In this document: positions 1-7,992 of the stretch, piece by piece
How the letters are laid out: each line of letters begins with the position of its first letter
Position numbering within the stretch: the stretch's first letter is position 1
Assembly (NCBI RefSeq): GCF_903915725.1
Contig: NZ_CAIWTY010000029.1
Coordinates: forward strand, 1 to 64,000
Direction: 5' to 3'
Source of the DNA: an uncultured Rhodopila sp.
GTDB lineage: Bacteria > Pseudomonadota > Alphaproteobacteria > Acetobacterales > Acetobacteraceae
DNA: 64,000 bases
Position numbers and translations under genes: made by a program
Notes under the pieces: model-generated
What the model was told of the DNA's origin: nothing
The model's database searches: none
What the model saw: the letters and a program-made list of their open reading frames with translations, nothing else

Positions 1-187
1 CCGATGCAGACCTTCATTGACACGCTACCGGTAGCGAGGGAGAAATTGCTGCAAGCGGCGTGATCAGCGACACGAGATATTCGTCGGACACCCACCACGG
101 CGGAGACCCGACCGTCAGATCAAGTCCATACTTTTACACCTCAAAGGACAGGGGCACCGATAACATAGAGACCGCCGACCATAACCA
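1..187. other. window edge, no gene seen
   Basis: No convincing gene on either strand. The only structure noticed is a perfect 14-base palindrome, CGCTACCGGTAGCG, at 23-36. A long open frame on the plus strand starting near 60 looks like a shadow of the minus-strand coding region, with low-complexity Arg/Ser/Pro composition. Confidence 0.5.
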
Positions 188-370
188 TCAGGACGGCAAG
201 CCGCGTGTCGATACCGCGATCCGGTTATCATACCCGGCGACTTCCTCCGCAGCTTCAGCCGCAGACGCCTGCGATGCGCCCGCATCAACCAAAGCCTCTC
301 TCAGGGCACCAAGCTGCAACGCCACATCCGCACTCCCGATCTGTGACCCATGTAGCATATCATCTGCCAT
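188..370 (-). CDS. small hypothetical protein downstream of the TPR glycosyltransferase
   Basis: A 60-residue open frame starting MADDMLHGSQ, acidic in its first two thirds and Ala-rich, with a predicted helical centre (VALQLGALREALVDAG). It has no recognised domain. It lies 54 bases after the stop of the TPR glycosyltransferase on the same strand. It overlaps the end of an even smaller frame (360-428, 22 codons) whose ATG overlaps the glycosyltransferase stop as ATGA. The chain of overlaps suggests translation as the tail of the flagellar operon, but the evidence is only reading frame and composition. It could be chance. Confidence 0.3.
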   Translation of the reverse strand: MADDMLHGSQIGSADVALQLGALREALVDAGASQASAAEAAEEVAGYDNRIAVSTRGLPS

Positions 371-428
371 TGCTCGAATAGTTCCGATCCCGCCGGGCCA
401 AACGCTCCAGAATTTGACCTTTCGTCAT
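360..428 (-). CDS. possible 22-codon micro-ORF, ATGA-coupled
   Basis: Reads MTKGQILERLARRDRNYSSN then Gly-Arg and a stop. Its ATG overlaps the TGA of the glycosyltransferase (ATGA), and its end overlaps the start of the 60-residue frame at 370. The basic, helical composition is plausible for a leader-type peptide or for the 5' part of one gene split from the following frame by a frameshift. It is too short to support a function. Confidence 0.2.
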   Translation of the reverse strand: MTKGQILERLARRDRNYSSNGR

Positions 429-2713
429 CGCTCCGCGCACCATGCCCTCCACCCATGCCGCAGCGCCATCCCAAGGTGCTTCCCGAACCGCGGCGCATCG
501 CACAGCGGACTGCGCCGCACCCGTTCCCGCAACCCGGCCCGAAGCTCGGCCAGCGCCGGAATATCCGCCGCCCGGGCAACAGCCATCCCGATATAAGTAC
601 CAACCGAACCGGTGACCCAATCCGCCAGCCCGGCATTACTCAAATGGCTCGCCGAGTGCCGCGAGGCAAAGATCTCCCCCGGCAGGGCGATCGTCGGCAC
701 CCCCATCCACAGCGCCTCGCAGGTCGTCAGCCCGCCCGAATACGGGAACGGGTCGAGCACGATGTCGATGTCGCCATACTCCGCCATGAACGCCCGATGC
801 CCCGACGGGCCGCGCAGTTCCAGCCGATGCGCAGGCACGCCTTCGGTGGCAAACGCGGCGTGGACCGTGCTGGCCGTGGCGGCATCGCTGAACTGGTGCG
901 TTTTCAGCACGAGCCGGGACTCCGGCACTTGCCGCAGAATCTCCGCCCACGTCTCGATCACCCGGGGCGTGATCTTCGCCAGGTTGTTGAAGCAACCGAA
1001 CGTCACGTAACCGTTCGCGAGCGCGGGCGGCGGGGCCACATCCGGCGCATAGGGCGGCGGGCTGTAACAGACATACCCGTCCGGCAGCCGCAGCAGCTTC
1101 TCGCTGTAGAACCGCTCGAAACCCTCGGGAGTCTCCCACCGGTCGGTCAGGAACCAGTCCATCTCCGCCAGCCCTGACGAGTGCGATTGCATGCCAACCC
1201 ACTTGATCTGGACAGGGGCGAGGCGGTTGGCGCAGGCGGTCATGCGGGCGGCATCGCCGTAGCCGCCGAGGTCGATGACAATGTCGATCCCGCGTGCCCG
1301 AGCGGCCTCGGCCAAAGCGACATCGCTCAGCCCATCAACGTCCACCCAGTCCTGCGCCACCGCGCGGAACCGCCGCGTAAACGGATCGTCGGGAGCAGAT
1401 CGCTGCGACAGGCACACAACGTTGAATTGCTCGGGATCGAGGTTCTCGATCCCGGCCACCGTCAGCCACCCCACCGGGTGCGCGCGCAGCGTGCCCGACA
1501 GCAGTCCCACGCTCAGAGGCCGTTCCGAATCCATGCGATTGGCCAGCGGCGGTAGCCTGGTGCGCGGCAATACGGCGGAACACTCTCCCATCGCGGCCAG
1601 CAATTCCGCGCCGGTGACGCCATCCCGATACGGCAGGGCGTTGCACATTACCCTCCGCGGCAGGACCGCCGCCGGGTCGAGGCTGATGGCGCGGCGCGCC
1701 ACCGCTACCGCCTCCTCCTGCAGCCCGACGCAGGCGGTCGCGTTCGCCAGGTTGCTCAGCGACACCACGGTCGGCTCCGAGCAATCGAGCACGTCCAGCA
1801 GCAGCGCCCGCGCCTCCGGATGGCGGTGCAGGCGCATCAGGATGGCGGCGTGGTCGTTCTGCACCGCCACATTGCCGGGGTCCAGTGCGCTCAGCCTTCG
1901 CAGCACAGCCTCCGCCTGCTGCGTCCGGCTGGTTCGCGCCAGCACCGCGGCCAGAAGCATCAACGGCCCGGGTGCGCCAGGCGCCAGCTCGGTGGCGGCT
2001 TCCAGCGCATCGATCGCCTCCGCCTGCCGCCCCAGGCGATCAAACAACATGCCGAGGCCGATCGGCACGGCGGGATTGAGCGGATGCTGCGCGCAGGCAA
2101 CGGATAGCCGGGCGAGTTCGGCGTCCGCCTCGCCCGCCAGCAGGCTGACGTCCGCGCCGTTGACCCAATACGCCGCCACTGATGGCCGCAGGGTTTGCGC
2201 CCGGATGAACGCGGTCAGCGCCGTTCGCGCGTCGGCCATGGCCTTGCACGCCAGGCCGAACGTGTTCCACGCCTCGGCGTTATCCGGAGCGATGCCGCAG
2301 CAGCGCAGCAGCAGATCGCGGGCTTCCTCCGGCTGCCGCCGCATCAGCAGCAATCCGCCGAGCGCGATCAGTGCCTCCGTCCTCGCCGGATTGAGCTCCA
2401 GCACCTGCCGGTAGGCTTCCTCCGCGGCGGCATGGTCGCCGGTGGCGCGGAAGCTTTCGGCGAGCCGAAGCACCGGCTCGTCCCAATCCGGCAGCCGGAC
2501 GGCAACGGCCTGCATCAGCCGCCTTGCGTGATCCCGCACTCCGGCACGATCTTCGGCGATCGCAAGATTGAGCATCGTTGCAGGCTGCGCATCGCCGAGC
2601 GACAATGCCAGCCGCAACGGGGTCAGCGCCTCCTCAAAACGTCCCTCCGCCAGACAGGCGACGCCATCGGCCGCCAGCTGGGCGCCGCGGTCCGGCCGGA
2701 CGTCAACCGTCAT
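425..2713 (-). CDS. TPR-containing O-GlcNAc transferase-like (SPINDLY-type, GT41) glycosyltransferase
   Basis: 762 residues. The N-terminal half (about 1-370) is a run of TPR helices (for example AEEAYRQVLELNPARTEALI). The C-terminal half has GT41 signatures: VTFGCFNNLAKITPRVIETW, then DIVLDPFPYSGGLTTCEALW and GVPTIALPGE. The family transfers a sugar from a nucleotide sugar to Ser/Thr. As the distal gene of a flagellin-flbT-flaF operon it probably O-glycosylates flagellin in the cytoplasm before export; that target is inferred from position. The start overlaps the preceding methyltransferase gene by 11 bases, so the two are likely translationally coupled. The sugar donor cannot be told from sequence. 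Confidence 0.88.
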   Translation of the reverse strand: MTVDVRPDRGAQLAADGVACLAEGRFEEALTPLRLALSLGDAQPATMLNLAIAEDRAGVRDHARRLMQAVAVRLPDWDEPVLRLAESFRATGDHAAAEEAYRQVLELNPARTEALIALGGLLLMRRQPEEARDLLLRCCGIAPDNAEAWNTFGLACKAMADARTALTAFIRAQTLRPSVAAYWVNGADVSLLAGEADAELARLSVACAQHPLNPAVPIGLGMLFDRLGRQAEAIDALEAATELAPGAPGPLMLLAAVLARTSRTQQAEAVLRRLSALDPGNVAVQNDHAAILMRLHRHPEARALLLDVLDCSEPTVVSLSNLANATACVGLQEEAVAVARRAISLDPAAVLPRRVMCNALPYRDGVTGAELLAAMGECSAVLPRTRLPPLANRMDSERPLSVGLLSGTLRAHPVGWLTVAGIENLDPEQFNVVCLSQRSAPDDPFTRRFRAVAQDWVDVDGLSDVALAEAARARGIDIVIDLGGYGDAARMTACANRLAPVQIKWVGMQSHSSGLAEMDWFLTDRWETPEGFERFYSEKLLRLPDGYVCYSPPPYAPDVAPPPALANGYVTFGCFNNLAKITPRVIETWAEILRQVPESRLVLKTHQFSDAATASTVHAAFATEGVPAHRLELRGPSGHRAFMAEYGDIDIVLDPFPYSGGLTTCEALWMGVPTIALPGEIFASRHSASHLSNAGLADWVTGSVGTYIGMAVARAADIPALAELRAGLRERVRRSPLCDAPRFGKHLGMALRHGWRAWCAER

Positions 2714-4160
2714 GGCCGAGGCGCTGCACGGTCAGCAGGATACCCGGCACGGCGGCCCCAGCCTCCTGCCGGATTATTGGATGGTCGGTGCGCAGGATGC
2801 GAAATCCGGCGGCAATGGCAGCCTCATGCACATAGTCCGAGGCATGGGCATAGCGGCCCATGCGCTGGAGCGCCCAGCGCCCGTTGCCGGGCACGATGCC
2901 GTCGTAATCCGGCAGCAGTTCTTCGACCGAGAAGATAAACCAGCCGCCGGGGGCCAGCCGGGGGTGAACCAGGCCGAACAGTTCCTCCAGCGCGCCGAAA
3001 TAGCACAGCACGTCGGCGGCCAGGATCAGCGGCCAGAGTTGCGTCCCGGCGGCGAGATCCGCGGCGATGTCGGCCTCACGCAGTTCGTCGTAAATCTGCT
3101 TGGCGCGGGCGTGGTTGAGCATCTTGCGCGACAGATCCACACCCGTGAAGGGGCCGATTGGCAAGTCGGCCGTGGCGAGAGCGACGAGGCCGGTGCCACA
3201 CCCCAGATCCAGCACCGGCCCGGCGTCCAGTCCGTGCGCCACCTTCGGGTGCGTCACCAGTACCGCCCGGATCGCGCCGGGGATGCTGTAGCCAAGTGAG
3301 ATCAAATGGTCCTCAAAGCGATCCGCATAGCCGTCGAAGACCGTGCCGACATACTCGGGCGGTGCACGCTTCGCATCGGGCAAGGCGCCCGACGCGGTGA
3401 CCAGATGCCGCACATAGGCATCATGCGGCCCGAGCTTATAGGCATCCTGATAGGCTGCGGCGGCCTCGTCGTGGCGCCCGAGGCTCGACAGGGCGTGGCC
3501 TTTCATGCCGAACGTGCACGCATCGGCAATTCCCGCCGCCCGCGCCTGTTCCGCCAGCCGATCGGCGAGGGTGAAGTCGCGGCGGTTGAGGCACATCAGG
3601 ATGGCGGCGTTGCGCAAGGCGACGCTGCCCGGGGACAGGGCGATGCCTTCGGACAGGACGCGCAATGCGGCACCGGGATCGCCCGCCGCCTGCAACGCCT
3701 TGGCCAGGGTTTCGCGGTAAATCACGGGCGCCGGCCCGGCGCCGACCGCTTCCGACAGGCAGGCCGCCGCATCCGCCGCGCGGCCAAGCGCCAGCAACGC
3801 CGCACCCAGAATTGCTTTTGCCTGCGGGTCTGCCGGGTCGAAGATAACGGCTTCCGCGGCATCTCGCGCCGCACCCTCGATATCGGCGGTTTCGCTGCGT
3901 GCAGCGGCGCGGGCTTTGCGCAGGCCGGCATGGGACGGCCACGCCGCAATGCCGGTATCCAACTCCGTGATCGCCAGTTCCGGCACGCCTCCGCAGATGG
4001 CCAGCCGGGCGCCGAGGATCGTGAGATCCGGCGACGGGGAAGACAGGCGCCGCGCTGCCGCCAAAAGCGGCCGGGCGGCGCCGATGCGGCCGGCATCGAT
4101 AAGCTCTGCCACGCGCTTGCAAAGCGTTTGGCCGTCGGCCGTGACTTCGATGGTGTCCAT
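2703..4160 (-). CDS. TPR-repeat SAM-dependent methyltransferase
   Basis: 485 residues. TPR-like helices fill about the first 270 residues. A class I methyltransferase domain follows, with motif I VLDLGCGTGLVALA, then TGVDLSRKMLNHA and LILAADVLCYFG. A clear ribosome site (AAGGAG) precedes the ATG. It lies between a DUF1217 flagellar protein and the GT41 enzyme, which share its strand. TPR-methyltransferases next to GT41 enzymes fit modification of flagellin or of its glycan (O-, N- or C-methylation); this role is inferred. The TPR part probably docks the protein substrate. Confidence 0.82.
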   Translation of the reverse strand: MDTIEVTADGQTLCKRVAELIDAGRIGAARPLLAAARRLSSPSPDLTILGARLAICGGVPELAITELDTGIAAWPSHAGLRKARAAARSETADIEGAARDAAEAVIFDPADPQAKAILGAALLALGRAADAAACLSEAVGAGPAPVIYRETLAKALQAAGDPGAALRVLSEGIALSPGSVALRNAAILMCLNRRDFTLADRLAEQARAAGIADACTFGMKGHALSSLGRHDEAAAAYQDAYKLGPHDAYVRHLVTASGALPDAKRAPPEYVGTVFDGYADRFEDHLISLGYSIPGAIRAVLVTHPKVAHGLDAGPVLDLGCGTGLVALATADLPIGPFTGVDLSRKMLNHARAKQIYDELREADIAADLAAGTQLWPLILAADVLCYFGALEELFGLVHPRLAPGGWFIFSVEELLPDYDGIVPGNGRWALQRMGRYAHASDYVHEAAIAAGFRILRTDHPIIRQEAGAAVPGILLTVQRLGHDG

Positions 4161-4195
4161 GGAACGGGGCTCCTTTTGAGCCGTTGAAGAAACAG

Positions 4196-5059
4196 TCAGG
4201 CGAGCAGGCCCTGCGCCGAAACCGCCAGCGAGGTCAGGTCGGTTGCGGAACTGGTGGAGGCGGACGTGGTGCCGCTGTTGGCGATCAGGTAGCGCTGGGT
4301 GAAACTCTCGACGAATTTCGGATCCTGGAACCGGGTGATGTCCAACTGGCTGCTGATCGCTTTTTCCTGGGCGTTCAGGGATTGGAAGGCGATCTGCACC
4401 GGTATGCCGAGCGCGGTGGTGACCACGGTGCGCATCGTCGGGTTGCCGAGGATCTGGTCCACCGACGTGATCGTCGATGCCTGCGCCTTGAATGACAGCG
4501 CGTTCGACAGTCCGGGCGTCACCTGATCCTCATTGTTCTGCCACGTCGCGGTCGCATATGCATTGGCGATCGAGGCGATGGCGGCGGAATTCTGGATCGA
4601 CGCCAGTCCGTTGGCGGCGAAGTTGTAAGTCTGCGCCAGGGTCTTCCAACGCGTGTCGGTCAGCGTGTTCGCCAGGGAATTCGAATCGCTGAGGTTTGAA
4701 GTCAGTGCTTTTGTTGCGAGAGCAGTGTAGCCGATCTGGTCGCTCATGCCGTTCGCGGTGAGCAGCACGTTCATGACGGCGGGATTGGAGAGAAGCTGGG
4801 CCACGCTGGTGGCGGACTGCACGGCCTTGGTGAAGGCCGCGATCGCGACCTTGACCTGCGGTTCGGCCGCCGCTGCCTTGATGTCCTGTGTCTGGTTCTG
4901 CTCGGCCGATTGCAGCGCCTGGACGGGATCCTGTGCGGAGCCGGAAGATGATTGGCTGCCGATGCCATAGATCGTATCGAGCAAACTGGTGCCGGCATCG
5001 GACGTAGTGCTGCTGCTGCTGCTGTACAGAGTGGTCAGGTAGCTCAGGGATGTGCTCAT
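4196..5059 (-). CDS. DUF1217 family flagellar-associated protein
   Basis: 287 residues. The N-terminus is Ser/Thr-rich, then helical: sequence such as FTKAVQSATSVAQLLSNPAV and a C-terminal TSVDQILGNPTMRTVVTTAL segment repeat the pattern known from DUF1217 proteins, which sit in alphaproteobacterial flagellar clusters. There is no signal peptide or membrane segment. The composition (Ser, Thr, Ala, Asn, Gln, few Cys) is like an exported axial protein. It lies between flaF and the TPR-methyltransferase, all minus strand, so it is probably co-expressed with flagellin. The molecular role of the family is unknown to me. Confidence 0.75.
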   Translation of the reverse strand: MSTSLSYLTTLYSSSSSTTSDAGTSLLDTIYGIGSQSSSGSAQDPVQALQSAEQNQTQDIKAAAAEPQVKVAIAAFTKAVQSATSVAQLLSNPAVMNVLLTANGMSDQIGYTALATKALTSNLSDSNSLANTLTDTRWKTLAQTYNFAANGLASIQNSAAIASIANAYATATWQNNEDQVTPGLSNALSFKAQASTITSVDQILGNPTMRTVVTTALGIPVQIAFQSLNAQEKAISSQLDITRFQDPKFVESFTQRYLIANSGTTSASTSSATDLTSLAVSAQGLLA

Positions 5060-5077
5060 GGAGGCGTCTTCCCGGGG

Positions 5078-5425
5078 TCAGGGCTGTCCGGCCAGCCCGG
5101 CGGCGATGTTCTCATTGATCGAAATGAGAAATTCGAAGTTCGGCGCATCGCCGTCCATCTCCCGTTGCACGGTCATGCCGACCGACACGATCGAGGCGCG
5201 CAACGGTTCCGGCAGTGCATTGCCCGCATCGGCCATCAAATCGACCACCATGGTCCATAGCCGCCGGTTATCGGCCAGGGCACGCACCTGCTGGATCGCA
5301 GATCCCTCCCGGGCGGTTTTCAGCGCGGCGGTCACCGTGCGGAAAACGTCCGCCTCCTGCTCCCGCTGGGAGCGGTAGCGGTTGGTGGCCCTATAGGCCT
5401 GGATGGCCTGGATCGTGTTCGGCAT
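5078..5425 (-). CDS. flaF: flagellar biosynthesis regulator FlaF
   Basis: 115 residues matching FlaF: AIQAYRATNRYRSQREQEA near the N-terminus, then NRRLWTMVVDLMADAGNALP and FLISINENIAAGL at the end. In Caulobacter, FlaF is needed for flagellin synthesis and acts against the translational repressor FlbT. Here its 5' end overlaps the 3' end of flbT by 35 bases in another frame, so expression of the two is tied. It is cytoplasmic and follows flagellin and flbT in the same transcription direction. Confidence 0.9.
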   Translation of the reverse strand: MPNTIQAIQAYRATNRYRSQREQEADVFRTVTAALKTAREGSAIQQVRALADNRRLWTMVVDLMADAGNALPEPLRASIVSVGMTVQREMDGDAPNFEFLISINENIAAGLAGQP

Positions 5426-5855
5426 GGCACTCCTGTCTCCCTTCCGGTCGTGTGATGTCCGCTGTCTTCCCGAGGATGGAGTCCTCGTATTGGATGATGC
5501 GACGCGCCAGCTTCAGGGCCTGGTAGCAATCGTCTTCCTCCGCGGCGACCAGCGCCTGGTCCAGGATCATCCGCACAAGATCCGACGTCGTTGCTTCCTG
5601 GAACTCGGCAATGAAATGGCGTGCCGATTCCAGTCCGGTCTCGCGCTCCGTCTCGCTGCCGATATAGGCGGATTGCAGCGCGAAATAGATCCGCCGCGCC
5701 GGGCTGTCGGCCTGGTCGGGGGGCATGATCTGCTTGCCGAACAGGAACCGCGCCTTGGCGGTCAGCTCGATCCGCGACCGGGTGCGGAAGCGGATCGGGG
5801 CGCCGTTGACGATCATGACTTCGCCTTGGCGCAGCTCCAGAACGAGATTAGACAT
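5391..5855 (-). CDS. flbT: flagellin translational regulator FlbT
   Basis: 154 residues from ATG 5855 (MSNLVLELRQGEVMIVNG). A longer frame from 5957 exists, but the family starts at this Met with an LxLRPGExxxxNGA-type opening. Core motifs seen are FLFGKQIMPPDQADSPARRI and RMILDQALVAAEEDDCYQAL. In Caulobacter, FlbT binds the 5' leader of flagellin mRNA and destabilises it until hook assembly is complete. A hairpin is present in the flagellin leader upstream (see 6820-6856), consistent with this circuit operating here. It overlaps flaF by 35 bases. Confidence 0.9.
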   Translation of the reverse strand: MSNLVLELRQGEVMIVNGAPIRFRTRSRIELTAKARFLFGKQIMPPDQADSPARRIYFALQSAYIGSETERETGLESARHFIAEFQEATTSDLVRMILDQALVAAEEDDCYQALKLARRIIQYEDSILGKTADITRPEGRQECHAEHDPGHPGL

Positions 5856-5960
5856 GGTGTCCCTTGCGTGGAGCACATGACAGACGTCATGGCCGCGGCC
5901 TTGACTTTGCGCCGGATGGCCGGCGGATCCCGTTACGAATCCGCCGCATCCGCGCATTGG

Positions 5961-6812
5961 TTACTTGAACAGGCTGAGCAGGGTCTGCGGCGCCTGGTTG
6001 GCCAGCGACAGGGCCTGCGTGCCGAGCTGCTGGCGTATCTGAAGCGCCGTGAGCTGCGCCGATTCCTGCGCCAGGTTGGCATCGACCAGCGAACCCAATC
6101 CGCTGTTCAGTGCGTCGATCTTGGTGTTGTTGTAGGTGATCTGGTTATTGATGTAGTTGGTGGAGTTGCCAACGGTATTCAGCGCCGTGCCAATCTTGGC
6201 TTGAATGTTCAGGAAGGTGCCGGTTGTGGTCAGCAACGCCTGCACCTCGGTCGCACTGGCCAGCACGCTGGTGCCGACGTTGATCGACCCGTACAGTTCA
6301 GAGCCGCCGATCGTCGCGATCGTGTACAGGTTTCCGGATTCATTGCGGGTTACCGCGGTGGTCCCGAATGTCCCGGTGCTGCCGGTGATGTTGCCGATCA
6401 ATGTCTTGCCTTCGTAGGAGGCGTCCTGGATGAAACTCTGGACGTTGGAAAGCATCGACTGGTACTGGTTCTCGTATTCCGTCCGTTGATCGCCCGTCAC
6501 GCTGCTGGTTGCCAGGTCGACCAGAACGTTGCGCATGCTGGCCATCGTGGTGGAGATGTTGTTCAGCGCCGACGATGTGGTGGAGAGCAAGCCCTGCACG
6601 TTGCCAAGCTGCTGATTGGCGGTCGTCAGGGAACCGACGGTAGACCGGATGCCCTGGGCGATGGCGAACGCCGCACCGTCGTCGGTGGCGTCCGCAACGC
6701 GATAGCCGGTCGAGATCTGCTTCTGCGTCGAGGCAAGCTGGGCTTCGGTGGCGTTCAACGACTGGAGCGCGACCATCGCGCCCATGTTGGTGTTTACGGA
6801 ATTCAAGGCCAT
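5961..6812 (-). CDS. flagellin
   Basis: 283 residues, a short flagellin. The N-terminal D0/D1 helices (MALNSVNTNMGAMVALQSLN, then ISTGYRVADATDDGAAFAIA) and the C-terminal helix (QIRQQLGTQALSLANQAPQT, LLSLF) are canonical. The variable central region is short (about 140-190). It is rich in Ser/Thr, offering acceptor sites for the GT41 enzyme downstream (inference). The ribosome site AAAGGG is 8 bases before the ATG and sits in a small stem. The gene has its own 100-base leader after flgL. Confidence 0.95.
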   Translation of the reverse strand: MALNSVNTNMGAMVALQSLNATEAQLASTQKQISTGYRVADATDDGAAFAIAQGIRSTVGSLTTANQQLGNVQGLLSTTSSALNNISTTMASMRNVLVDLATSSVTGDQRTEYENQYQSMLSNVQSFIQDASYEGKTLIGNITGSTGTFGTTAVTRNESGNLYTIATIGGSELYGSINVGTSVLASATEVQALLTTTGTFLNIQAKIGTALNTVGNSTNYINNQITYNNTKIDALNSGLGSLVDANLAQESAQLTALQIRQQLGTQALSLANQAPQTLLSLFK

Positions 6813-6819
6813 GACTGCT

Positions 6820-6856
6820 ACCCTTTGGGTTGAAATGCGTTCCCGCTTTTTGCGGG
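6820..6856 (-). promoter_or_regulatory. flagellin leader hairpins, candidate FlbT target
   Basis: On the minus strand the leader has a stem CCCGC/GCGGG with loop AAAAA (6842-6856). Closer to the start is a small stem ACCC/GGGT with loop AAA (6820-6830) that includes the ribosome site. FlbT is known to act on flagellin 5' leaders in Caulobacter, and its gene lies just downstream. Binding at these hairpins is inference. Confidence 0.45.
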
Positions 6857-6915
6857 GTCGGTGAAATCATGACGCAAGAAAGTTAACGTTTTATGAATAA
6901 AGCGAAGTTTTTTTG

Positions 6916-7992
6916 CTAGGCGGGCAAGAAATTTGCGAGTGAAAGCGTGCCTTCGCTCGTGATCATCCGGTACGACGCCTGCAATTGCGTTTGTATCGCG
7001 CTGAGGTTCGACAACGTGGTCGCCTCATCCGCGTCCTGAACCGATGAAAGCTGCCCGGTCAAAGCCGTCGCGGTGTCCGATAGCCAGGTCTGCGTGGTGG
7101 TCAGCGTGGCCTGGGTGTTTCCCAGCGCCCCCGCATCCTCTGCCATGGCCGACACCGCGCCGTTCAGGCTTGTCGTTGTGTCCTGTATCAGGGCCGTGAA
7201 GTTGGGATCGCTGGTTTGCGCGCTGCTCAGGGAGCCGATGGTCGCGAGGGCTCGCATCAGGTCGCGCATGTAGGATCCGGTGGTCGATGTCCCCGTGGAC
7301 TGCACGTTGGAATTCGCGCTCGCCAGCAAGCCGATACTCACTGTCGTGCCGTCGCCGGTCTGCACGACCTGCTGGCCGATACCCGCGGCCGGCTGGGACA
7401 AATAGGCGGAAAACGGTGAGGTGCCGGTCGCGTTTGAACTGGCGATCGAAAGCGTCGTCGCGACGGTGGTGGCGGCTCCGTTGGCCGACAGGCCGGCCAC
7501 CGCGGCGTTGATCTGGGTGTAGAAGCCCGAGCTCAGGATGGAATCCGGCGACGGAACCGGCGGGTTGGAGGTGTCCTGGCCGCCGAACACATAGACGCCG
7601 GAATCCTGCGTATCCAGCAGCCCGGCGACCTGCGCCAGCGCCGCCTGCGCCTGGGAGGCGATGCTGTCCACCTGCTGCGCCGTGCCGCTGGTCAAGGTCG
7701 GCATATCCGCCGCGAACGTGGCGGCGATCTGCTGCAACTGCGTCATTGCGTTCTGGGTGACCTGCATCGTGCCGGTCGCCTGGCTGATGTTGCTCTGCCA
7801 GGTTTGCAGCGCGGTCAGTTGCGGGTTCAGGTTCAGCGAGACGGCAGCGCCGCTGCCCAGTCCGGCATAGGTCTGTGCGACATGGCCCGAGCTGGCCTGC
7901 GCGGTCAGGGTGTTCAGTTGCTGATGGAGCGTGTTGGCGTTGGCGATCAGCGTATCGAGGAAGCCGTATCCGGTTCCGATACTGCCGCTCAC
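6916..7992 (-). CDS. flgL: flagellar hook-filament junction protein FlgL (HAP3)
   Basis: 358 residues. The N-terminus (YGFLDTLIANANTLHQQLNT, LTAQASSGHVAQTYAGLG) and C-terminus (DEATTLSNLSAIQTQLQASY, then SLANFLP) are the paired helices of FlgL/flagellin proteins. It forms the second junction layer between hook and filament. Its start overlaps the flgK stop by 4 bases, so it is translated with flgK as part of flgE-flgK-flgL. The middle is Ser/Thr/Ala-rich and poorly conserved, so the assignment relies on ends and context. Confidence 0.87.
   Translation of the reverse strand: MSGSIGTGYGFLDTLIANANTLHQQLNTLTAQASSGHVAQTYAGLGSGAAVSLNLNPQLTALQTWQSNISQATGTMQVTQNAMTQLQQIAATFAADMPTLTSGTAQQVDSIASQAQAALAQVAGLLDTQDSGVYVFGGQDTSNPPVPSPDSILSSGFYTQINAAVAGLSANGAATTVATTLSIASSNATGTSPFSAYLSQPAAGIGQQVVQTGDGTTVSIGLLASANSNVQSTGTSTTGSYMRDLMRALATIGSLSSAQTSDPNFTALIQDTTTSLNGAVSAMAEDAGALGNTQATLTTTQTWLSDTATALTGQLSSVQDADEATTLSNLSAIQTQLQASYRMITSEGTLSLANFLPA

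Noticed and set aside
5403-6833. 476-codon plus-strand frame opposite flbT and flagellin
   Set aside because: Antisense shadow; crosses two well-supported genes.
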